DNA of 57,680 bases, taken from NCBI GenBank assembly GCA_017526905.1, contig JAFXQT010000020.1:1-57680 (forward strand), read 5' to 3'. The notes under the pieces were generated by a model, which saw only the letters and a list, made by a program, of their open reading frames with translations, searched no databases and had not been told where the DNA came from. Numbering within the stretch: the stretch's first letter is position 1; each line of letters starts with the position of its first letter. Below, one piece after another: positions 51,836-57,680 of the stretch. Position numbers and translations under genes: made by a program. The stretch comes from Bacteroidaceae bacterium (GTDB lineage: Bacteria; Bacteroidota; Bacteroidia; Bacteroidales; Bacteroidaceae).

Positions 51836-51872
51836 CTTGCGCACGTTAATACTTATAAGTAACGCGCGCAAG
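51836..51872. promoter_or_regulatory. Inverted repeat upstream of ruvA
   Basis: Bases 51836-51847 pair with 51861-51872 in 11 of 12 positions, enclosing the 10-bp palindrome ACTTATAAGT (51851-51860). The structure ends 10 bases before the ruvA start codon, so it could be an operator or a hairpin in the leader. No consensus -7 box was found here. Confidence 0.5.
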
Positions 51873-52018
51873 TACGAATTATTGTGTAAGAGGGCAAAAA
51901 AACATATAGCAGCGCAGCCAGAGGCACCTCTCAGACTTAGCGAACTCGGACTCACCCCCTCGGACTCCTGCTGACTCACAGACTTACCCCCTCGGACTCA
52001 CCCCCTGCCCTCCGGGCA

Positions 52019-52113
52019 TCCCCCTCCCTTTCAAGGAGGGGGTAGTTACTATTGAAGCTTGAGTGCACGCAATGGCGTAGCCTACTCCCCCTCCTTGAAA
52101 GGGAGGGGGTAGG
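52019..52113. repeat. Two inverted copies of a GC-rich palindrome
   Basis: The copy at 52019-52044 (CCCCCTCCCTTTCAAGG, then AGGGGGTAG) is nearly the reverse complement of 52083-52113 (CTACTCCCCCTCCTTGAAA, then GGGAGGGGGTAG). Each copy is itself a hairpin. Together they could form a larger stem-loop around about 38 bases of spacer. Confidence 0.8.
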
Positions 52114-52138
52114 GGGGTGAGTCTGAGGGGGGCTTCCT

Positions 52139-53791
52139 CTATTTCAAATATTTGGCCAGCTCGCAGCCTGTGCGCCGCAGCCCGATAGCCACGCTCAACG
52201 CGTTCAGCCGGGCACCGCGCAGCGAGGTGTGTGTGTGGTCGCGGTTGTAAAAATCTTTCGCAGCTTCGCGCCCGATGCCGTCCAGCGCGTCGGCAGTGAT
52301 GTTGTGCACGTCCACCAGGGTGCATCCGGTTTGCTCGGCCACCTCGCGGTACCACTTGCCGTACGAGTCGTTGCGGCGCTCAATCTTGCCGTCGGGCCAC
52401 TCGTTGCGTGGTGTCAGGCTCACCAGGATGGGGGTGGCGCCTTTTTGGCGGCAGTCGTCAATCATCTTGCGCAGGTACCAACCGAAACTGTACACCACTT
52501 CGTTGTAGGCCTCGTCCTGCAGCACCACGCGGCTCACCAGGCTTGTGTCTGCCGTGCCGGGTATCTCTCCGCGGTGCTTGCCGCGCCCCAGCTCGCCGAT
52601 GTCGTTGTGGCCGAACTGAATGAGCACGAAGTCGCCTCGCTGCAGGTCGTTGTACACCTTCTCCCAGCGTCCCTCGCGCAGGTAGGTGCGGCACGAGCGT
52701 CCTGCCTGTGCACAGTTGATCCATGTGATTTTATCGGCATCGAAAATGCGGTCGGCTTGCGAGCCCCATCCCCACATGCCAGTGCTGTCGCGGTCGGTAT
52801 TTTTCACCGTCGAGTCGCCTGTGATGAACACCACGGGTTTGCCTTTTTCGCGCTTCACGCCGGTGGTGGGCAGGGCGGTGTTGGTCATCATGGCCTGCAG
52901 CGGCTTCAGTTCAGGGTGTGTGCATGCCAGGATGCCCTCGGCGGCGCTGCGTGCGTTCAGTTCAGCGCCGAATTTACTGGTGTGTATGTTGTCCAGGTAG
53001 AAGTGGTAGTTCAGTTTCCATGCCGACATCTGGTCGTATTTCTGGCACGACAGCTCATTCAGGTCCACGAAGGGCACGTTCATCTCCTGGGCCACCTGGC
53101 GTGCCCAGCCGCCAAAGTTGTCGGCCACACGCACGGGTATCCAGTTCTTCTTCTCGTCCTGGCGCTTGCGTGGTGTCAGGCTCATCAGTATGGGGTGTGC
53201 GCCCAATGCGCGCGTCTCGCGGATGAACTTGCGCATATATTCGCCGTAGGAGTACACCGTTTCCACCTTGCCCTTGTTGCGGCCGTCCTTCAGCGTCACC
53301 ACCAGCGAGTCAGAGGCGCTCGTGCCTTTGATGGTGGCGCGCTGGCGCCCGCTGTCGAAGGGGCCGTTGTCGTTGTGTCCCAGCTCGATAATCACATAGT
53401 CGCCGGGCCGTATGCCCTTCTTCACGTCGGGCCACAGCTGGTTGTAGAAGGTGCGCGACGAGGTGCCGCCCAGCGCCTGGTTCTCCACCGTTATCTTGTT
53501 CTCTTCAAAGTACTTGTGCTCGAAGAAGCCCCAGCCCCACTGCCCGTTGTCGCCGTTGCCTTTGGTGCCTGTGCGCATGGTCGAGTTGCCCACCAGGAAC
53601 AGCACGGGGTTGGAGCCCTTGCGGCTGCTGCCAGCCACAGGGCGGGCTGTCTTTACTTTCTCCAGGCTGTCCAGGGTCAGGTCCACCACTTTGTTCACGT
53701 CCTCCATGCCCTGGAAGCGGGTGTTTTGTGCATTCACGGTAAGGATGCCGGCGGCCATGGTGGCCAAGCCGACGAGCACTGTCTTTTTCAT
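52139..53791 (-). CDS. Secreted protein with two CE12-type (rhamnogalacturonan acetylesterase-like) domains
   Basis: From the start at 53791 the 550 residues begin with a signal peptide (KKTVLVGLATMAAGILTVNA). Two SGNH domains of carbohydrate esterase family 12 follow. Domain 1, about 55-280, has LVGNSTMR, WGWGFFEHKYF, ELGHNDNG and a C-terminal DNIHTSKFGA. Domain 2, about 290-545, has ITGDSTVK, MWGWGSQADRIF, QFGHNDIG and DHTHTSLRGA. Both keep the Ser and the Asp-His pair; in domain 1 the usual Asp before the Ser is Asn. CE12 enzymes remove acetyl groups from pectin (rhamnogalacturonan) or xylan. The frame is open to 53917 but that part is not family-like. Confidence 0.88.
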   Translation of the reverse strand: MKKTVLVGLATMAAGILTVNAQNTRFQGMEDVNKVVDLTLDSLEKVKTARPVAGSSRKGSNPVLFLVGNSTMRTGTKGNGDNGQWGWGFFEHKYFEENKITVENQALGGTSSRTFYNQLWPDVKKGIRPGDYVIIELGHNDNGPFDSGRQRATIKGTSASDSLVVTLKDGRNKGKVETVYSYGEYMRKFIRETRALGAHPILMSLTPRKRQDEKKNWIPVRVADNFGGWARQVAQEMNVPFVDLNELSCQKYDQMSAWKLNYHFYLDNIHTSKFGAELNARSAAEGILACTHPELKPLQAMMTNTALPTTGVKREKGKPVVFITGDSTVKNTDRDSTGMWGWGSQADRIFDADKITWINCAQAGRSCRTYLREGRWEKVYNDLQRGDFVLIQFGHNDIGELGRGKHRGEIPGTADTSLVSRVVLQDEAYNEVVYSFGWYLRKMIDDCRQKGATPILVSLTPRNEWPDGKIERRNDSYGKWYREVAEQTGCTLVDVHNITADALDGIGREAAKDFYNRDHTHTSLRGARLNALSVAIGLRRTGCELAKYLK

Positions 53792-53818
53792 AGTTGTGTT
53801 GTTATGGATTACCAGCCG

Positions 53819-53826
53819 CAAAGGTA
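53819..53826 (-). promoter_or_regulatory. -7 box of the double CE12 gene
   Basis: Minus-strand TACCTTTG fits TAnnTTTG, 28 bases before the start codon. No full -33 TTTG is seen. Confidence 0.6.
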
Positions 53827-53963
53827 ACGCTATTTTTTGGAACAAGAAAAATAATTCGTATTTTCTTTGCAGGGCTGGCGCGGCCAAGCTGGCCCTCTCC
53901 TTCTTAATGTTTCGCAATTTTCTGATTCGAAGTGCGATGCTGCCACTGGTTATTCGCGGAAGG

Positions 53964-54073
53964 GTGTCTCACTAATGAGAAATGAGTGTCTCACTAATGA
54001 GAAACGGGTGTCTCACCTATGAGACAGCACTGTCTCACTGCCGAGATGCCACCGTCTCACAGGCCGAGACATG
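53964..54073. repeat. Five tandem 22-bp repeats, each with an internal palindrome
   Basis: Units at 53964, 53986, 54008, 54030 and 54052 are each exactly 22 bp and share (G/C)(T/C)GTCTCAC. Units 1-3 contain TCTCA-4 nt-TGAGA and units 4 and 5 a related form with CGAGA or CGAGAC. The first two differ in only the last two or three bases; the later ones diverge. There are no spacers, so this is not a CRISPR array. Confidence 0.9.
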
Positions 54074-54167
54074 AACCGAAGGGTGTAACATTGATACTGG
54101 GGGTGCGGAACATAGATGTTGGAGGCATGGGGCATAGTGGCATGGTGGCATGGTGTATGGAGACGAT

Positions 54168-54251
54168 AGGAGAAAGAAAGTGCTGTGAGAGGAGAGAGAA
54201 GGGTGGAATAGGAGAAAGAAAGTGCCGCGGGAGAGGAGAGAGGAAGAGTGG
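54168..54251. repeat. Purine-rich 42-bp direct repeat (two copies)
   Basis: AGGAGAAAGAAAGTGC begins at 54168 and again at 54210, and similarity continues through (G/C)(T/G)GAGAGGAGAGAG for the 42-bp period. The plus strand is almost only A and G. Confidence 0.8.
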
Positions 54252-54319
54252 GGATGGATGGGCTGGAGTGCGAGGGCTAAAAAAAGACTGAAGTGTGCGG
54301 CGGTTTCAGTTTTTGTGCG

Positions 54320-54327
54320 TACCTTTG
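54320..54327 (+). promoter_or_regulatory. -7 box of the SGNH/CE20-like gene
   Basis: TACCTTTG fits the consensus, 28 bases before the start codon at 54355. The -33 element is unclear. Confidence 0.6.
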
Positions 54328-54354
54328 CCCCGCAACCAAGAGAACCCCATTATC

Positions 54355-56664
54355 ATGACAAACAAGCACTTTATCTACATCCTGCTCTGCGTGCTGACCA
54401 TGCTGGCGGCAACAGGCACGGCAACAGCCGTCAAGAAGAAGAGCGCGGCCCCAGCGGCCAAACTGCGCGTGGCCTGCGTGGGCAACAGCGTCACCTACGG
54501 CTACGGCCTGCCCGACCGCGAGCACACGGCCTATCCCGTGCGGCTGCAGCAGATGCTGGGCCAGGGCTACGATGTGCAGAACTTCGGCCACTCTGGAGCC
54601 ACCTTATTATATAAAGGACATCGACCTTACGTCAAGCTGCCCGAGTTCCGTCAAGCCTTGGACTTCAAGCCCGACTGGGTGGTGATTCACCTGGGACTGA
54701 ACGATACCGACCCGCGCAACTGGCCCGACTGGAAGGAGGAGTTCATCCCGAACTATCGTGCTATCATCGACTCGTTCCGCGTCGTCAACCCCGAGGCACG
54801 CATAGCCATCTGCCTGATGACGCCCATCTTCGACCGCCACCCGCGCTTCCAGAGCGGCACGCGCGACTGGCACGCCCAGATCCAGGCGGTGATACGCAAG
54901 GTCGCCGTCGGTGCCAATGTTCAGCTCATCGACCTCTACACGCCACTCCATTCGCGCCCCGACCTCTTCCCCGACGCTCTGCATCCCAACCCCGAGGGAG
55001 CGCTCATCCTGGCCCGGACCGTCTATGGGGCGCTTACGGGCCGCTACGGCGGCATCCAGTTGCCTCCCGTCTATTCCGACGGCATGGTGCTGCAGCGCGA
55101 TGAGCCTCTGCTGCTTGAAGGCACGGCCGATGCCCGGCAGCACATCGAGGTGGAGCTGATCAGGGATGGCAAGGTGGTGGCGCAGCGTGGCAACTTCACA
55201 CGTGCCGACGGCTCGTGGAGCGTGCAGTTGCCTTCCACCAAGGCCGGTGGTCCCTACCGGCTGCGGCTCACCTCCACCCCCCTCAATCCCCAGCACTACC
55301 AGAGCTATTATCCCCAGGGCTATCCCTTCAATCAGCCGTCGGGTTTGCCGTCGTACCACGACGGCCCCACCGCCCCCCGCACCACACTCACCCTCGACAG
55401 TCTCTGGTTTGGCGATTTGTGGCTGGCCTCCGGGCAGTCCAACATGGAGCTGTGCGTGGATCAGTGCAACACGTTGGATCGCGATTTGGCCGATGCCGCA
55501 CGGCTCAAGCACCTTCACCTTTATAATATGCCAGCGCGAGCCCGCACCGATGTCGTGCAGTGGCCCGATTCGGTCATCGCCTACACCAACCAGTTGCGCT
55601 ACATGGACTTCCAGGGCTGGCGCACGGCCACGCCCGATGTGGTGCGCCGCTTCTCGGCCATCGCCTACCACTTTGGCCGCGTGCTGTCTGACAGCCTTCA
55701 GGACGTGCCCGTGGGCATCATCTGTAATGCTGTGGGCGGCAGCACCACCGAGTCGTGGGTGGATCGCGGCACGCTTGAGCGCGAGTTCCCCAACATCCTT
55801 GCCGACTGGCTTCATGCCGACTATGGTCAGCCGTGGGCCCGTGCCCGTGCGGCGCAGAACATAGCCCTTGCACTCGATAAGGAATCGCCCTTGTATAACC
55901 CCTTGACACGCCATCCCTACGATCCCGCCTACCTATTCGAAGCCGCCATCGCGCCACTTGGCCACCTGCCCATCAAGGGCGTGCTGTGGTATCAGGGCGA
56001 ATCCAACACCCACAACATCGAGGTGCACGAACGCCTGTTCCGCCTGCTCGAGCAGTCGTGGCGTGCTTGGTTCGGGCGCCGCTGGCACAGCGAGTTCCAC
56101 CAGCGCCCTGAACTTCCCTTTTACGTGGTGCAGTTGTCCAGCCTGAACCGTCCGTCGTGGCCCGCCTTCCGCGACAGCCAGCGTCGTCTGGCCGACCAAC
56201 TGCCCTTCACGTGGCTGGCCGTCACTACCGATGTGGGCGACAGCCTCGACGTGCATTACCGCACCAAGCGCCCGGTGGGCGAACGACTCGCCCTTCAGGC
56301 CTGGGCACACACCTACGGTCATGCCGTTGAGAGCGAAGGCCCACAGCCACGTTATGTCATATCCGGACAGAACCAGACCCTCGTCATAGGCTTCGATCAC
56401 GCCAGCGGCCTGATGGCCACCCGCGGCTTCGAGATTGCCGGCGATGACGGCTTCTTCTGTCCAGCCACCGTCGTCGTCGATTCGAACAAGGTGATTCTCC
56501 GTGTCGATGGCATCACGTTCCCTCAAATCGTACGCTACAACTGGACGCCCGTGGCGCATGGCGACCTTCGCAACCGTGCCGGACTGCCTGCTTCCACCTT
56601 CTTGCTGCCGCTCAATTGGAGCCGTGCCGAACAGTCTTCCGAGGGCGTAAGCTCAAAAAAGTAA
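54355..56664 (+). CDS. Secreted fusion of an SGNH esterase and a CE20-like sialate/xyloglucan O-acetylesterase
   Basis: The start at 54355 (MTNKHFIYILLCVLTMLAA) gives a signal peptide and 769 residues. Domain 1, about 40-250, is an SGNH hydrolase: CVGNSVTYG, VQNFGHSGAT, HLGLNDTDP and DALHPNPEGA. The following part resembles the sialate O-acetylesterase (SASA/CE20-like) group: an N-terminal beta domain (VYSDGMVLQRDEPLLLEGTA), the nucleophile ASGQSNMELCV and WYQGESNTHN. Ser and nearby block residues are present in both halves. CE20 relatives deacetylate xyloglucan in some bacteria, but the substrate here is not known. An in-frame ATG at 54295 precedes the promoter and is unlikely. Confidence 0.85.
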   Translation: MTNKHFIYILLCVLTMLAATGTATAVKKKSAAPAAKLRVACVGNSVTYGYGLPDREHTAYPVRLQQMLGQGYDVQNFGHSGATLLYKGHRPYVKLPEFRQALDFKPDWVVIHLGLNDTDPRNWPDWKEEFIPNYRAIIDSFRVVNPEARIAICLMTPIFDRHPRFQSGTRDWHAQIQAVIRKVAVGANVQLIDLYTPLHSRPDLFPDALHPNPEGALILARTVYGALTGRYGGIQLPPVYSDGMVLQRDEPLLLEGTADARQHIEVELIRDGKVVAQRGNFTRADGSWSVQLPSTKAGGPYRLRLTSTPLNPQHYQSYYPQGYPFNQPSGLPSYHDGPTAPRTTLTLDSLWFGDLWLASGQSNMELCVDQCNTLDRDLADAARLKHLHLYNMPARARTDVVQWPDSVIAYTNQLRYMDFQGWRTATPDVVRRFSAIAYHFGRVLSDSLQDVPVGIICNAVGGSTTESWVDRGTLEREFPNILADWLHADYGQPWARARAAQNIALALDKESPLYNPLTRHPYDPAYLFEAAIAPLGHLPIKGVLWYQGESNTHNIEVHERLFRLLEQSWRAWFGRRWHSEFHQRPELPFYVVQLSSLNRPSWPAFRDSQRRLADQLPFTWLAVTTDVGDSLDVHYRTKRPVGERLALQAWAHTYGHAVESEGPQPRYVISGQNQTLVIGFDHASGLMATRGFEIAGDDGFFCPATVVVDSNKVILRVDGITFPQIVRYNWTPVAHGDLRNRAGLPASTFLLPLNWSRAEQSSEGVSSKK

Positions 56665-56673
56665 GGGCGTTTC

Positions 56674-56704
56674 TTTGCCATACAACCGAAAAGCCTTACC
56701 TTTG
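56674..56704 (+). promoter_or_regulatory. Bacteroidetes promoter of etfBA
   Basis: TTTG (56674-56677), a 19-bp spacer and TACCTTTG (56697-56704) fit the -33/-7 pattern well, 64 bases before the etfB start. Confidence 0.8.
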
Positions 56705-56768
56705 CGCCGCATTTGGGCGCATCGGTGCCCAGCATAAAAAAAGCGTATATTAACTAAACTCTGAATAA

Positions 56769-57641
56769 ATGAGTCTGAACATCGTAGTTCTGGCCAAGCA
56801 AGTGCCAGACACCCGCAACGTGGGCAAGGATGCCATGACGGCCGAAGGTACCGTGAACCGTGCCGCCCTGCCCGCTATCTTCAACCCAGAGGACTTGAAC
56901 GCGCTGGAACAGGCGCTCCGACTGAAAGAACAGCACCCCGGCTCGACCGTGGGCGTGCTCACCATGGGCCCTCCACGTGCCGGCGAGATCATCCGTCAGG
57001 GCCTCTATCGTGGTGCTGACACCGGCTGGCTGCTCACCGACCGCCTCTTTGCCGGGGCGGACACCCTGGCCACTTCCTATGCTCTGGCCACGGCCATCAA
57101 GAAGATAGGCAATGTGGACATCGTTATCGGCGGCCGGCAGGCCATCGACGGCGACACCGCCCAGGTGGGACCCCAGGTGGCTCAGAAACTGGGTCTGAAC
57201 CAAGTGACCTATGCCGAGGAAATCCTGAAGGTGGAAAATGGCAAGGCGCTGATTCGCCGCGTTATCGACGGTGGCGTGGAAACGGTCGAGGCTCCACTGC
57301 CCGTTGTCATCACCGTGAACGGAAGCGCCGCTCCCTGCCGCCCGCAGAACGCCAAACTGGTGATGAAGTACAAGCGCGCCACCTGTCCCATGGAACGCCC
57401 TGCTGAGGGCACCCCCTATGACCAACTCTACGAAGAGCGACTCTATCTGACGCTGAACCAGTGGAGCGTGGCCGATGTGGACGGCGACCCCAATCAGTGC
57501 GGTCTGGCCGGCTCGCCCACCAAGGTGAAGGCTGTGAAGAACATTGTGTTCCAGGCCAAGGAATCAAAGACGCTCACCGGCAGCGATGCCGACGTGGAGG
57601 GTATGATTAAGGAATTGCTCGAAGAAAAGATTATTGGCTAA
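56769..57641 (+). CDS. etfB: Electron transfer flavoprotein, beta subunit
   Basis: The beta (FixA-type) subunit of a soluble electron carrier that passes electrons from acyl-CoA and other dehydrogenases. The 290 residues contain NIVVLAKQVPDTRNVG, GVLTMGPPRA, VIGGRQAIDGDTAQVGPQ, the family signature, and a C-terminal ELLEEKIIG. In anaerobes such pairs can take part in bifurcating electron transfer with butyryl-CoA dehydrogenase; that gene would lie outside the window. The alpha-subunit gene starts 11 bases later. Confidence 0.95.
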   Translation: MSLNIVVLAKQVPDTRNVGKDAMTAEGTVNRAALPAIFNPEDLNALEQALRLKEQHPGSTVGVLTMGPPRAGEIIRQGLYRGADTGWLLTDRLFAGADTLATSYALATAIKKIGNVDIVIGGRQAIDGDTAQVGPQVAQKLGLNQVTYAEEILKVENGKALIRRVIDGGVETVEAPLPVVITVNGSAAPCRPQNAKLVMKYKRATCPMERPAEGTPYDQLYEERLYLTLNQWSVADVDGDPNQCGLAGSPTKVKAVKNIVFQAKESKTLTGSDADVEGMIKELLEEKIIG

Positions 57642-57652
57642 TAAACGAAAAT

Positions 57653-57680
57653 ATGAACAACGTATTTGTATATTGCGAGA
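57653..57680 (+). CDS. etfA: Electron transfer flavoprotein, alpha subunit (5' end only)
   Basis: ATG at 57653 opens a frame reading MNNVFVYCE before the window ends. This short N-terminus, and its position right after etfB, fit the alpha (FixB-type) subunit. The remaining sequence lies beyond the window, so the call rests on context. Confidence 0.7.

Larger units (their letters stand above)
51827..52138. other. Intergenic region with GC-rich palindromes and repeated CGGACTCA words
   Basis: No gene is seen. Besides the inverted repeat next to ruvA, CCCCCTCGGACTCA-like words recur three times between 51928 and 51999. Two larger palindromic copies lie at 52019-52044 and 52083-52113 in inverted order. 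The region lies upstream of ruvA and downstream of the CE12 gene, so it probably includes the terminator for the latter. Confidence 0.6.
53792..54354. other. Divergent intergenic region with tandem repeats
   Basis: No gene is supported. From left to right the region holds the CE12 promoter, an AT-rich stretch, five 22-bp palindromic repeats (53964-54073), a purine-rich part with short words repeated (GGCATGGT) and a 42-bp direct repeat (54168-54251), and the -7 box of the next gene (54320-54327). Both flanking genes code for secreted esterases, so shared regulation is possible. Confidence 0.65.

Noticed and set aside
53964-54073. 22-bp array as a CRISPR array
   Set aside because: Repeats touch each other, with no spacers, and diverge along the array.
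1-57680. tRNA or rRNA genes
   Set aside because: I looked for cloverleaf-like arms and conserved rRNA blocks between the genes and saw none. A covariance-model scan would be decisive.

Overview
The window is a contiguous chromosomal segment from a member of the order Bacteroidales, most likely a fibre-degrading, Prevotella-like organism of relatively high GC content. Support for this comes from family content and regulation. sprA and a porD-type gene of the type IX secretion system (T9SS) are present, together with families typical of Bacteroidetes (DUF4835, DUF4491, DUF4923, DUF3127, HU-CCDC81/SPOR). Bacteroidetes-style promoters (TTTG, 19-20 bp spacer, TAnnTTTG) precede several genes. There are no tRNA or rRNA genes, no CRISPR array and no recognisable insertion sequence. 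The species cannot be named from the sequence.

Layout. (1) 1-4.5 kb: three secreted plant-polysaccharide enzymes: a type B carboxylesterase, a protein with two alpha/beta-hydrolase domains, and a GH53 galactanase. (2) 4.6-7.5 kb: a DUF418 membrane protein, a GNAT acetyltransferase and a rhodanese/metallo-beta-lactamase lipoprotein. (3) 7.6-9.2 kb: a second two-domain esterase, feruloyl-esterase-like. (4) 9.4-11.9 kb: aspS, a TSCPD protein and a lipoprotein, ending at a 26-bp perfect palindrome. (5) 12.1-21.2 kb: a compact nine-gene minus-strand operon, dnaN-coaBC-porD-recN-(pseudoprotease/TPR)-rlmH-DUF4491-RluA-DUF4923. (6) 21.4-21.9 kb: a DUF3127 OB-fold protein ending in an SSB-like tip, then a 550-bp non-coding stretch with nested repeats. 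(7) 22.4-25.3 kb: xylBA. (8) 25.4-28.8 kb: a secreted GH5 enzyme and an FHA/zinc-ribbon plus HU-TM-SPOR pair. (9) 29.1-36.6 kb: AddA-like and AddB-like recombination proteins and a PI-PLC-like enzyme. (10) 36.8-38.5 kb: a CE6-type acetylesterase. (11) 38.5-42.8 kb: purB, a repeat-rich pseudouridine synthase and asnS. (12) 43.0-51.8 kb: sprA and ruvA. (13) 52.1-56.7 kb: a double CE12 esterase and an SGNH plus CE20-like fusion, divergent across a 560-bp non-coding region holding five 22-bp tandem repeats. (14) 56.8 kb to the end: etfB and the first codons of etfA.

Function. Accessory genes are dominated by exported enzymes that remove ester groups from, or cut, hemicellulose and pectin. Four of the six exported esterase proteins carry two catalytic domains. 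XylBA takes up the xylose side of that degradation. Three exported enzymes (GH5, PI-PLC-like, CE6) end in a related short tail, and the window also encodes the T9SS translocon SprA and a PorD homologue, so a link between cargo and secretion machine is plausible. Housekeeping genes cover replication and repair (dnaN, recN, addAB-like, ruvA), CoA synthesis, purine synthesis, tRNA charging and rRNA modification.

The most unusual signals are: a GC-rich palindromic element that occurs between genes and also in frame within the N-terminal coding sequences of SprA and the AddB-like protein; a 7-bp repeat tract running through the addA stop codon up to the addB start codon; the 5 x 22-bp palindromic array; two 12-bp direct repeats 22 bp apart upstream of xylB; a trypsin-like domain that has lost its catalytic His and Ser and is fused to TPRs; and a 49-bp nearly identical start/signal-peptide segment shared by two unrelated esterases.
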